From Allodiplogaster sudhausi (Eukaryota > Nematoda > Chromadorea > Rhabditida > Diplogasteridae): a stretch of DNA of 64,000 bases. The DNA is taken from NCBI GenBank assembly GCA_945643635.1, contig CALZFC010000027.1, forward strand, positions 4,406,501-4,470,500, written 5' to 3'. A model generated the notes under the pieces. That model did no database searches, was not told the DNA's origin, and saw nothing but the letters and a program-made list of their open reading frames with translations. Within the stretch, counting starts at the first letter, position 1. The number at the start of each line of letters is the position of its first letter. Shown in pieces: positions 45,961 to 57,591 of this stretch. The translations under genes and the position numbers were made by a program.

Positions 45961-46254
45961 TTCTTATTTTTCTGCTACGTATTTACTCATTAAGACTCAA
46001 GGAATTTCTAATAAAGATTATACTGATATTCAAGTATCGTAACATTCAAATTAATTTGACGTCGATAAATAAAAAAAAATTCATACGTGTTATGTAGATA
46101 TTGTATACTTACATACACGTACTTATTGGTGTGCTTAATTTCACCATGTCCAGGTTACTATCTTTCATGTAGCAGTGCACAATTATTTCACCCATATTCA
46201 GGTTTTTAGCATTCCAATATCCGGCAGTACGTTCATAAGGTGCTGAATTTATAC

Positions 46255-46700
46255 TTCTGTGCAGAATCCAAGGAGAGACCAAAGGATGAACCCATACGAA
46301 TGGGAAAAAGAATAGCAAGATCGCGAAAGTGCTAGTTTATATTTATCGTGAGATTGGCTCTATCAATTCGGGTGGCCAATGTGGCACTATTTGACACGTT
46401 TTACTAAGAAGATGCAACGCAGAAGAAAGAATTTGATAAAAAACGACTAAGATTGAGATTTCAATTCTTTCCACCTCATCACGCTGTTGCAAGTATATTG
46501 AGATAGAGAGACAGATAGAAGAGGTGGAGAGAGATAGAGAGGGGAAGGAAAGAGAGGAAGGGAGGGAGGAAGAGAGAGAGAAGGAGTGGGAGAGAGGCAA
46601 AGACGACGGAGAATGTAGAAAGTTGAAAGAGGAGAATATGTTTCTATTCTACACTTTATCATATGGCAACATTCATCATGTGAAAGAGAAAATAGTGTCA
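46255..46700. repeat. Dispersed intron-derived repeat, copy 3
   Basis: GAGACCAAAGGATGAACCCA, GTGAGATTGGCTCTATCAATTCGG, AATGTGGCACTATTTGACACG, a GA-rich tract, then ACACTTTATCATATGGCAACATTC. The same order occurs at 29440 and 55615. Confidence 0.6.
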
Positions 46701-46929
46701 TGAGAAGAAAACAAGAACATATCTAAGAAAAGCTTATTGTTAGATACTCGAGCTTCCAAGGTTCTCTTCGTTTCGACTATTTTCGTTCATACCTGATTAT
46801 TCTGCAATTACATACATATCTATCTACTATATTTCGAGCAAGGCTTTCGAATACCTGTTTATTCATTAGAAACCACTAAGGCATGTAGAGAGTTTTCACA
46901 CAAATATTTTCCAATGTGTTGGTGACGGA

Positions 46930-47300
46930 CGACAACTAATTTAAAATCGCAAGAGTTACAAAGTTTGCAGTGTTTCCGCTGCGACAGTGGTTCAGGCCCA
47001 AGGACTGGCTCGAGGCTTCCGACGTAAGGAATAGAGCGTCAAGGATTCTGGAGAGACTTAAGGTGGAGCGAATCCGCTGTAATTTGAAGCCCTGGTCAGC
47101 TAGATAGGTGTATGTTGATTCCTGCCCGTCCATCGAACACACCATTCCCCGTCCTCTTCAGGTACCAGCAGCTTCATGTACAGGCCACTGGTGGCCATAG
47201 GAATACTTATTAGTCGTCTGCTCCACCACTGGGTTCTTCGTTGTCTAGACTGTTGACATCCACGACAACTTATTCGAGTGAAGACATCGGCCATGCTGAC
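46930..47300 (-). other. Short open segments, unresolved
   Basis: Minus-strand openings (46936-47145 and 47100-47294) overlap in different frames. They may be exons of an unknown gene. No motif recognised. Confidence 0.2.
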
Positions 47301-47541
47301 ACGCCTAGATTAAAGAAAATGAAGAAAAAAATTAAGTGATCACTCTTTCGCAACTTCTTCGTTTGTTGAGCGGTTTCACCCTTTCACATCATTGCACTCT
47401 CCATACACTCTCTCTCTCTCGCTCTCGCAGTCTGGCTGTCGCTCGCCTTCTCTCGCTCTCTCGCACCCTCACCGTCTGCCCTCGCCGTCCTCTGTATCTC
47501 TGCCAGGCCGCTACATAGATAGGGGAGAAATCTTCTGAAAC

Positions 47542-47613
47542 AGCACCAATGGCGCAGTTGGTAGGCGCCTACGCCTACATGTCCTTGTCGCGGCTTCAAT
47601 CCCTAAAGGTGTC
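47542..47613 (+). pseudogene. tRNA-like pseudogene
   Basis: GGCGCAGTTGGTAGGCGC is a perfect tRNA D arm (GCGC stem) and GGCTTCAATCCC resembles a B box, at tRNA-like spacing. Partial acceptor pairing CACC/GGTG. Anticodon and T stems do not pair, so not a functional tRNA. Confidence 0.35.
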
Positions 47614-47989
47614 CAACATTTTTGCTATTTTTGTTTTACATATTATTTCAGATTTTAAAATCGCACTAAGTCAATAAAATAAATAAAAAATGAAGGAATT
47701 GTCGACATTTCAGCATCGGTGGAGGCAGAAATTGCTCAACCGTTTCTTACGACATTTCCGATGTTCAGAATTCATTTTCATAAAGCTCGGCTTATTGTTT
47801 TCTGTATATTCTCGAAGTTCAGCATGATCATAAAGCAACTATTGAAAGTTTTAAAGCACAACCATCAAGCAAGGCTTCACATGCAAGCAAACAGCCAGCA
47901 CTCTAGAAATCGACCATTCACATGTGAGAGATAACTTTCTTTTATAAAGTTTCTTTTCTATGTACATCACTGATAGGATATACAGGATC

Positions 47990-48670
47990 GTCCATGTCCA
48001 AATTGTAATAAACAATTTATCTCAAATTATCATATCTACAGTACACAAAAATGAACCTCCCGCTCAATTCAGGCAAGGTCGATACCACTTCCGCAAAGCA
48101 GCCTGATAAACAACTAGAGGAGACAGAGTGTGTGCAAGAGATGCAAGGCGTAGCGATGGAGATAGAAAGAGAGAAGCGTAGACACAAAGAGATAGAGTGA
48201 GAGATTGGGAAGGCGAGACGCATTTGAAAGTGCAAACGACAAAAAAGTTGTTTGTTAATCGGCGCCTTATCACCTGAGACAGTCGCAACATTGAACACGA
48301 AAATTTGAACAATTCAAGGCAGGCAATTTTCTTTCCAGACGACGTTGGCCGTCGTGACTTTTGAGCTCTGTGATGAAGGCGAGCCGATTCAGGGTCCCCT
48401 CGAGATAGTTCCAGTCATGGAAGTGAGAGATCTAGCAGACGGTCCCCTCTCATGTGTTGGAACGAGCAGCTTGATTGAGCGCGTCGCGAGAGTAGCTTTA
48501 GATCACTTTCTGCAAATGGGAAATGTCTTTAGTTCAGTCCGGCCAGTTTATCTCGAGAAGGAGAGAAAAAACACACAGACGATATCTTCGCAACATTATT
48601 TGATATCAAAGTGCAGATGCACTTTCGAGAGAACGGCTGCAGCCGGTGTCTTAATCTGACCTTGAGCACA
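47990..48670 (+). repeat. UGT-intron/exon derived repeat, unit R3
   Basis: Starts ACAGTACACAAAAATGAACC..GGTCGATACCACTTCCGCAAAG. Has the CTTTATCACCTGAGA.AGTCGCAACATTGAA segment and a decayed UGT signature exon (GTGATGAAGGCGAGCCGATTCAGG, TTCCAGTCATGG at 48365-48430). It ends GCTGCAGCCGGTG. Confidence 0.75.
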
Positions 48671-48734
48671 GAGATCTTAATATGCTTAATGTCAGTTTAA
48701 TATATCCTAATCCAGGCGGCTTTAGAAATTAGAG

Positions 48735-49540
48735 GACATTCTGGCCACTCCTATTCATATGTATTTTGTGATGAACGGTTTTATCTCACATTTTCAGGCC
48801 AACAGTACTAAAAGGAACCGTCCACTCAATTCAGATGTGGCCGCTACCACTTCCGCAAAGCACCCTGATAAGGAACTTGAGTTGCGACCGTGTGGCAAGA
48901 GAATAATGTTATTACTGGCAAGAGAGGGAAAATTAAAGAAGCGGAAACACACACTCTGTCCCTCTTTAAAGTGAGATAGATAGAGGGACAGCGAGCGGCC
49001 TTGAGTAAAGGAAAGTGCAGGTGACAAAAAGTTGTTTGTTAATCTATACTTTATCACCTGAGAGGGTCGCGTGTTGAAAACGGTGGGCAGTAAAAGAGTA
49101 GAAAATTTAGGCCTTTTCAAAGCACAATCATTAAAACAAACCAAAAGAAACAATTCGAGGTAGGCATTTTCTTTCCATATGACATCGGCTGTCGTGACTT
49201 CCTTCTCGTTTTTTTGGCAACTTCTTTCTTCAGGATGTCCCTCTTGGTGGTTGCAGTCATGGCTCAGTCATGGAGAGATTTGACAAACGATTCACCATGC
49301 GTTGGAACGAGCAGCCGGAGTTGTTTACGAGAAGTGTTTTAGATCTCTTTCTTCAAACAGGAATTATCTTTAGTTCAGTCTGGCCAGTTTGTCGAGTATG
49401 AGAGAAGAAAAAAAACGCAGATGATATCTTCGCAACATTTTTTGAGCAAAGTAGAGTTACTCGAGAGAGAGAGAGACACAGAGAGAGAGAGAGAGAGACC
49501 GGGTGCAGCCAGGGTGCAGACTGTCTGACCTTAAGCACAA
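48735..49540 (+). repeat. UGT-intron/exon derived repeat, unit R4
   Basis: Same layout as R3: ACAGTACTAAAAGGAACCG..GCCGCTACCACTTCCGCAAAG, CTTTATCACCTGAGAGGGTCGC, exon relic (CTTGGTGGTTGCAGTCATGG, CATGGAGAGATTTG at 49240-49285), GA tract and GTGCAGCCAGGGTGCAGAC. Confidence 0.75.
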
Positions 49541-49844
49541 AAGGTATTCAGATTCTCAATTTTCGTGAGTCAAGTGTATAGGAAGGAAGTTCCTTGTGGA
49601 TGCATGCGATTTCTCTTCCACTTCATTTTAAGTATCGCCTTTCCTCATGCCAAATTCAGAAGTGCAGCTCAGTGGTAAAGCAGCCGACACATAAGTATAT
49701 AGGTGTTTCCGGGTTACATATACTTGCCAAGCCAGTCTTGCAACTCTTCCCATGTAAGCAAACTCTAGAAATCGACCATTCACATGTGGGAGACGGCTTT
49801 CTTCTATACATCACTGAATCCAGGTAGTCTAGAGATGAGAGGAT

Positions 49845-50539
49845 ATACAGGACACCCCACTTCATATGCTGATAAACCGTTTATTTCACATTGTCAGGCT
49901 TACAGTATACTAAATGAAGCTTCCACTCATTTCTGGCGAGGCCGATACTACTACCGCACAGCCGCATGATAAACAACTTGAGCGCAGGTGTAAGATAATA
50001 GGGGTGTTACCTTGAAAAGAGAGGTAATGAGAGATGTGGAGAGGCACAGTGATAGCGTGAGAGAGTGAGAGACAGAGAGAGAGCAAGACGGCCTTGAATA
50101 AAGGGAAGTGTTAGTCACAAAATTTTGATTGATAATCTACACTTTGTCACATGAGAGGGTCGCAACATTCGATGTTGAAAGCGGTACACGATGGCAGAGA
50201 ACTGAATTCAGTCCTTGTCAAAGCATGATCATTAAAACAAGAACAATTTAAGGTTTACAATTTCCTTCCAAATGACATCGGCCGTTGTGACTTTTTAGTT
50301 CATTGGCAGCTTCTATCTTCAGGGTTAGTGGTTGTTGGCCAGCCATGGAGAGATTTGGAAAAGGCTTCTCTCATGCATTGGAACGAGCAGTTTGAGTTGT
50401 TTACGAGAAGTGCTTCAGATCTCTTTCTTCAAACAGGAAATATCTTTAGTTCAGTCTGGCCAGTTTGTCGAGAAGGAGAAAAAAACACAGACGATATCTT
50501 CGCAACATTTTTAGGGTGACTCTCTCTCTCTCTCTCTCT

Positions 50540-50596
<57 letters not shown>

Positions 50597-50601
50597 AAGA
50601 A

Positions 50602-50635
<34 letters not shown>

Positions 50636-50650
50636 AGAGAGAGAGAGAGG

Positions 50651-50699
<49 letters not shown>

Positions 50700-50740
50700 C
50701 GGCTGCAGCCAGGGTGCAGACAGTCTGACCCCTCCCCCCA
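49845..50740 (+). repeat. UGT-intron/exon derived repeat, unit R5
   Basis: AGTATACTAAATGAAGCTTCCA..GGCCGATACTACTACCGCACAG, then CACTTTGTCACATGAGAGGGTCGCAACATTCGA, an exon relic (TTAGTGGTTGTTGGCCAGCCATGGAGAGATTTGG at 50325-50360) and a long GA microsatellite. R4 and R5 share the tail GCAGCCAGGGTGCAGAC.GTCTGACC. Confidence 0.75.
50520..50700. repeat. Long (CT)n/(GA)n microsatellite
   Basis: (CT)n of about 20 bp passing directly into about 160 bp of GA repeats with few interruptions. The switch point TCTCGAGAGA makes a small palindrome. Ser-Leu or Arg-Glu reading frames here are artefacts. Confidence 0.95.
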
Positions 50741-51276
50741 CAAACACTACTGCAAGCCACATCAAACAATAAAATAAAATAGAACGTTGAATAAGAAAAC
50801 AGGAATTAAGTACAGGTATCCATCTTACAGGGGAAATGATAATGGCAGAGTCAGACATTAAGTTTCAGCCACTTTAAAGTCTCGAAAGATTGGGAGCGAA
50901 GATGACAAAAGGAAAGTTCGTTGTGATGCTACACCAGATAGTACAATTATTTAGTGGGAGCTAGCCAAATGGTAGCTAACAGAGCTGTGCGGGTGTGACA
51001 CGATGGTGCTATTGGAGTAGGTTCGTGCACTTTGCTAAGTATCAAAACTCTGTGATATCACCTCCAATGTTTAGTTATCGTTGATAACTTTCTTTTTGGG
51101 GCGAGCTTACGTAAAAGCTACAGGTGATGCTTCTTCGACCATCCTTGTGAAAACAATTTCGCCAAAAAGAGAGATTGAGAGTAGCGGAAGAGTCCAAGGC
51201 CATTAATCACGCTCACTCAAAAAGAGGATACAAAAAGGCTTGGGGTGAGCGCCCTTCTCCGCCGAGTGCTCCCCCA

Positions 51277-54200
51277 ATGGCTACGGTCATTCCTCTACTC
51301 GTTGTTCTTCTCCTCCTTTCCGCCGTAGCGGATTCCTTGAAATTCCATCTTCAGTCACAGCCACGCCAACTTCCTGAACCGGGTCGCGGACACTCTCGTG
51401 GATGCCGGCCATGAAGTCGTGAGTTGCCTTCAGTATTCTCCATGAACTGTTAATCTAGCTGAGAGGTGAATTAAACCAATTACTCATTTTGAAGGTGCTT
51501 CTAACGGCAGTCTACCACTCCAAACATACAAAAGTAATAAGGTTAGCAATGTTATGTATCAGTCATCTTGAAGAGTTAATATTACAATGGAAATCCACGG
51601 AACCTGAAATCTTGCGTCTTTATCTTCCAAATGAAGAATCAAAGTAGAACAGTAGACTGAGTTACGCTTAATTAAAAAAAAATTAAATCGTCAAAATAAA
51701 ATATAAATTCCTTTTCAGCAAGAAGGCACGCATGGTTTACGTGCCTCCGAGCTCGTCCTTAATTGCTGACTATGAACATTTCCGATACCATCACATGGGT
51801 GGAGATCTCTGGACTCAAGATAACAGCAGTCCTCTCGCATTTGCTCAGGTTTCTATATCTGGTCAACTATAATCAACATAAAAAAAATTCTAGAAATTTT
51901 TCAAGATTTATAGCTTTGCAAGTTTTCGCCTTTATGTTATGTTATTTTATAGACGATGGAACGATGCGAGAGTTCAACATCCGCCTATGCAATGGTTTGA
52001 AAGAGTTCCTAAAAGTGACACTAGTTTATACATACATGGAAGCCCCTCACAAATTCTAAAAGATTAATTTTCCATTTTCAGTTACTCTGAATTCTACGGG
52101 ATTGTTCAAAGAGCTTCTTGCCGAAGAGTTCGATGCAGCTTTTACTGAGACGTTTGACATGTGCGGTCTAGGTCAGTATTTCTCAAATTACAAGTGACTT
52201 TCTCAAATTATTTTGTATATTCTGCACATATATAAATGCAGCTCAATTTTAAAAAGTGACCTCTCATTAAATATGTTACAATTAGGAATTTTTCATCAAC
52301 TCGGAATAGAGGGATATGCCGTTACGCTATGCTTGCCAATGTTTCTTGGACTCGGCCATGAGTGGCTCGGAGCTCCAACACCTTCCAGCTACGTTCCAGC
52401 TCGTTTTGAGATTCGAAATGAGTTGAAGGTCACAAGTTGAGAAGATTAGATTTCAACAATATCAAGTGCAACATGTATTAAATTTTAGGCGTATTCTCTC
52501 CAGGATGACCCTCGTGGAGAGAATGCGCAACTTGCAAGGGAGCATTCACGGAGAATGGCTCTTGCACGGGTCCCTTTCCAAATTCGACGCTCTCTTCCAA
52601 CGACACTTTCCTCGCTCGCCTTCTATGATGGTTGTAATAGCTTTTTTTCAAATCCAGAACTGCCCTAATGATTCCAACCTTCAGGAACTCGGCGCAAAGG
52701 CGTCGTATTATTTCGTGAATTCTGAGCCACTGATAGACTTTCCTCGTCCCGTCACTCGAAAGGTCGTTGACATTGGCGGGATCGTCGTGCCACCAAACGC
52801 GAAGCCACTGAACGAGGTGAGTCGCTTCAGCCATAATATTGAATACTTATCAACTTCTATCTCTTAACCAATTCAAGTGCTTCGCTTTCAGCATCTCTCT
52901 GGTCTCCTCTCCCTTCGAAACGCAACCGTTCTCATTTCCTTCGGCACTGTCATGCAAACAGCCAAAATGCCCGAGCAGTTCAAGGAAACCATCCGCCAAC
53001 TGGCAATTCAAATGCCGAATGTCACTTTAATTTGGAAGTACGAGAGGCCGGAGGACAACGTCGCAAGGGGAATTCCGAATCTCGTGACCGACTCGTGGCT
53101 GCCGCAGACCGATCTCCTCAGTCAGTCTTCCTCCAATTATGTGTCTTATTTCCGCTCATATCTCATACTTGCCCGAAGGAGTGGACGCTTCTGAGCATTT
53201 CGAAAAAGATCCAGCATAGCTGACCCTTGGCTACAGTATACCATCTTGATGTGTCCACGTGTCCATTACTCTATTCATTTCAAATTTCGGCATAGCAATC
53301 CGCTAAACAAGTCAACAAGAGAGAAAGATATGAGCCCTGACATTGGACAGTGATCACACCATTATCTTCGCACAGTTAAAAGAGCTTGAGATAATTTGGC
53401 TAACAACATTGCATGACATGAAGCGTTTCTTCTTCCCCTTCACGTTTTACTACCTTCATAACTCATAGGCAATGATGGAATGCAGTGAAACCAGCCCACC
53501 TCAGCACTTTCTCTCCCCCTAACAATAAGCTCACTATTGCAACAGTTGAAGAATGAATGAGAGCATGGGAGAAAGCGAGAGAGAGAGAGAAAGAGAGAGA
53601 AAATAGAGACCTTGTGATTGTGATATCTTGTAGTTGCACTTTATCACATGATAAACTCTCGACATTCGAGTTCTGTTGAAAGAGGTGAAATTGCCTAGAA
53701 AAGGGAACATGAAGGCATCTTACATTAGAAGGTCATCTCTATCAAGTGATTAGGGAGTGTTAAAAGTAAAAACTAACTAAAGTAAAAAGTGAAAACTAAC
53801 AAAAGTATTTCAGAGGACCGCCGCCTCTCTGCCTTTGTGACCCACGGCGGCTCTGGTTCAGTGACGGAGGCGACCCTCCTGGGGGTGCCCCTCGTGGTGG
53901 TTCCAGTCATGGCAGACCAGCCAAGGAATGGAGAGATGGTCAAGCGACTTGGCAACGGTCTCCTCCTGCATAGGGACCAACTTGCGGATCCAACTCATCT
54001 CATAAAGAGCATCTCCAAAGTTCTTCATGACAAAAGGTTTGGAACGCTTTCATTTTGAGCCCTTACTTCGTAACATCATTCGATCATTATACAGACATTG
54101 CTCGTTAAAGAGACCCCTGGAAAATCGATCGAAATTTTAAATAATTAATAATTGGATTACATAAGAGAATCTTTGAAGCATCCGTGACCGGGCGGGGGCG

Positions 54201-54473
54201 GTGGCAAGAATGGTGGCCGAGCAGCCGCAGTCGGCTCGCGAGAGACTCGTCTCCCATTTTGAATTCATGGCCCGGCACGGTCCTCTCACCACTCTCGACC
54301 ACTACGGAAGTCAACTCTCCTTCCTTGAATATTACAACATAGACATCATTCTAATTCTGACCTCTGCTGTTCTCACCTCTACCGCAATTCTCGCTGCTCT
54401 CTCATACTTTACTGGCAAACTCCTCTTACATGCAGTATCAAAGATTGCATCTGATAGATATAAAGTAGAGTGA
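51277..54473 (+). pseudogene. UDP-glucuronosyltransferase copy 2, frameshifted
   Basis: Eleven exons are recognisable: 51277-51418, 51495-51541, 51719-51848, 51953-51994, 52082 to about 52170, 52286-52399, 52489-52630, 52685-52816, 52892-53120, 53815-54036, 54209-54473. It keeps the catalytic C-terminal half: WLPQTDLL, then the UGT signature FVTHGGSGSVTEATLLGVP and VMADQPRNGEM, followed by the membrane anchor and a basic tail ending DRYKVE. Lesions: exon 1 lacks 14 nt after the signal peptide; exon 4 is 42 nt against 43 in copy 1; the exon 6 donor is deleted (CCAG-CTCG where copy 1 has CCAG-GTGAGC); exon 7 lacks 10 nt. The two copies are damaged at different sites. As written it cannot make a full UGT. 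Confidence 0.85.
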
Positions 54474-54729
54474 TTGCTCAAATTTGAAAAAGTTACTATC
54501 TAGGGTTCTCACTCTGATGAGCATTTTTATTGTATATACACGTATACATAGATGTATTCTCAAATATCTGCTATCTCGTATTTTAATATTTTCTTCAGTA
54601 TATCGTTCATATTGATTTCTCTTCGCGTGAAATGTTACATGTATCTTATTCAATGGGTATGCATGGTTTGCTCTGTGGAATGAAATTTCCTGCGCACTAT
54701 TTGATAATTTTCAATTTAAATTAACGTTG

Positions 54730-54935
54730 TTCCACAAGACATTCTACAAAAAAAAACGTTGTGTGATATACAAATATATCAAACAATTTCATGAAGCAAT
54801 ATTGTTTCAGTTTTTTTCTCGAAACAATATTGATTGATATAGCCAACAACCATTATTTGATGCGATGATGTTTGACATATCAAACAATTTCATTGAAACA
54901 AATTGCTTGATATATCAAACAATCACAGCGCAGCG
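54730..54935. repeat. Cluster of ATATCAAACAAT motifs and short inverted repeats
   Basis: ATATCAAACAAT occurs three times (about 54776, 54878 and 54916). GCAATATTGTTTC faces GAAACAATATTG across about 15 bp. It is non-coding and could form hairpins. Confidence 0.6.
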
Positions 54936-56159
54936 GCGTTGGTTCCGTCCCTTTCCATTTGAATCCCCTCCCTTAAAGGTGGCGAACACTCAAATTTTTC
55001 GCTCTATGGATGAATGTGAGAATGTGTCTGGATTGAGCTGACGAATGCATCAGCAAAGAGATAATTTTCTTCACTTAAAGTCAAAGGAGTATTTTGCCTC
55101 TGAAAAGCGTCGCCTGATCCTAAGGGATTTTTTTTGTACAAGAACTTTAAGTGTTTGTCACAGAACTATAAATTTGTCAGTTGTAGGAAACTATATTATG
55201 GCCAAAAAGGTTTGTCAGTGCATATGGTAGCCAGCGAGCGTGAAATATATGTATGCAGTTCCAACGGCTGTGAAATATACATATGACGACACATTCACGA
55301 TTCACGTTCCGGACGCAAACCGCCAATTTAATTTGCAAAAGGGTGCTTTACGAGCAAAGGTTTCGAAGTAAGGATCCTAACAAATTGCCGGGATCACGTT
55401 GCTGAAACCAAACCTACCGTACAATCTGCCCTGCCATTTCATGTTCCAATGTTTAGGTATCGTTGATTACTTTCAGCTGGAGGGGGGGGGGGTGATTCTA
55501 CGTTAGGAATTAATGAATTTAAACCTCCTTTAGTTCTCTCGGACTCCCTCCTTTCTTCCAGCTTAAAAACCACTTTCAATCACGCTGCGTTCTCTGTTAC
55601 CTTAAAAAATACAAGTTGATGAAGACCAAGAATAGGAAAAAGAGAGTTAGATCGCGAATGTGCTGGTTGGAAACTACTACGAGCTTCGCGCTGTCAATTC
55701 GGCTTCCTGAATTAGGTGACCCATGTGACACTGTTTGACCAAATGACAAAATCTCAACATTCAGCATGCAAAAGAGAAGATAGCGCCTTGAAATGAGAAC
55801 TGGAAGATATCTCTCTATGAATAGCATAAATACTCTTGCTTGCGTAATTGAGCCTGAACGTCAGGACATTATCGGGATAGAAATTGTAAACCATAAATTG
55901 GACATGCCGACAAAAGTATGCTTGTAAGATGAACTGGCATTGGACAGAAAATGTGCATGCAGTCACGCTGAATACGTTAAAGACCAACCCGCCATCTCCC
56001 ATGAAGGAAATTATTCGCTAAACTCTGCTTACTTATAAATGATACTAGCAAGTAATATAAAAGCTCTCGTCACTTCTCAGCAATGATATCGAGAAGTTCG
56101 CGAACTCCCTGAACAAAAGAATGTCATCAGCTTCCTTCATTCTCGTGGTCGCCTTATTC
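54936..56159. other. Intergenic with a dispersed-repeat copy
   Basis: At 55615-55800 is copy 4 of the dispersed intron-derived repeat (TAGATCGCGAATGTGCTGG, GCGCTGTCAATTCGG, ATGTGACACTGTTTGACC). A fragment like the UGT upstream region (CCAATGTTTAGGTATCGTTGAT) is at about 55445. Nothing else recognised. Confidence 0.5.
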
Positions 56160-56480
56160 TCTCTGGCGATCGCAACATTCGAGTTCCAGTTGAAAGAGAA
56201 GATAGGCTGTATAGTTATGCCTAACAAGTGAAAACCATAACCATGATGGGGCACACGGCGGAGATGGACGCTCATCGCGACATTCTCCCCATGCACTTTG
56301 TATCTTTGTTTGAGTGCGCGAGATTAATGGCCATGAATTCTTCACCATCTCTCTTTTTTGCTGAAATTATTTTCAAAAACGTGGTCGAAGAAGCATCACC
56401 TTTATTTCTGTAGCTTTTACGTAGAAATGAAAGTTATCAACGATACCTTAACATTGGAATTGATATCACTGACTTTTTTG
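56160..56480 (-). pseudogene. Inverted relic of the UGT promoter and first exon region
   Basis: The minus strand reads TAAGGTATCGTTGATAACTTTC, TACGTAAAAGCTACAG, GATGCTTCTTCGACCA, AAAAGAGAGAT and GAGCGTCCATCTCCGCCG in the same order and spacing as 51080-51275 upstream of UGT copy 2. No UGT signal peptide survives. Confidence 0.75.
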
Positions 56481-56964
56481 GGCTGTACTACTGACTGAAG
56501 TACACCATCTGCTCCTCACATACGAAATAGTTCCATCGTTTCAAACCGGCAGAGCTCAGTTGGTTACCTTTTGGCTCGCTCCCACTAACCAATTTATTTA
56601 TTTTTATTTATTTATTGTACATCAATTGTGCTATCCGTTGAAGCATGACAACAAGCTTTTCTTATATCGTACTCGCTGCAATTTCTTTCTAAAGAGATTT
56701 TAACATAGCTGAAACCTCATATCTGCCTCTGTGATTATCATTACCCTTGTAAGATGGATTTTCTAAATTTCGAAGACTTTCTTTAAAAAGTTGATACACC
56801 ACATTCTTGCACTGAGACACCAATATGAATTTGTTTCAAAAGTTGCACTTTCAAGTGCATATACATGAATGTGAAACTTTTTGTTGCCTTTCATATGCAT
56901 ATCCTTTATCTATTTGCTGAAAACAATTCGAAAATACGTAAATTGCCTCATATCTCGTGAACGA

Positions 56965-56988
56965 CTTTTCGGTGATCGCCCTCCTTTA
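56965..56988. mobile_element. Solo terminus of the foldback element family
   Basis: CTTTTCGGTGATCGCCCTCCTTTA matches the 3' terminus of the element at 5189-5373 (positions 5352-5375). No opposite end was found within several hundred bases. Confidence 0.6.
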
Positions 56989-57591
56989 ATATGTTTTTTT
57001 TGCCGTCGAGTAAACCAACTTAATAATTCCAGTCATTTTGCCAAACCCAAATGCCAACACGATATTGTCTTATTGTCTTACTGCGACTCTTTTGACACTT
57101 TTTAAAGTTAAAGTTCGCATTCTCCTCATTACAATTCAGGCCAGATGAACTTTTACAATACAACTATGGACGCTAACGAGACAAGCGAATCATCTTGAAT
57201 GCTCTGCCTATTTCTGCCTCGCTCTCGATGATCAACTATGATATTTTCGATTTGAAAATAAAGTAAAAGTAGTCTTCCCTGCATGTGTTCAATACAGATC
57301 TCGAACAATGAAAAAAACAGTAAAAATTTTAATAAATTAATCATTGATTCCGGAGAATCCTGTAGAGAAAAGGCGAAGATGTATTTGTGCGTCAATCTAA
57401 AACTCAAAGAAAAAAGTTCTAATCAAAGAAACGTGCAGTAAACAAGATTCAAGGGTGCAGTTCTTTTCTATTCAAATAAGTTAATCTCATTACTATCAAA
57501 CAATTTCTTCACTTCTCAACGAGCATATTTCACCCGATTGTCTGGCCGGCGCGTGGTTGGCTCTTCCTTCGCTCCCCTCTTCGCTCGACTC

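Noticed and set aside
49665..49740. tRNA-like D-arm sequence (AGCTCAGTGGTAAAGC)
   Set aside because: No acceptor or T-stem pairing; less tRNA-like than 47542-47613.
50429..50858. Overlapping open frames of over 100 codons on both strands
   Set aside because: Entirely within the GA microsatellite; Ser-Leu and Arg-Glu repeats.
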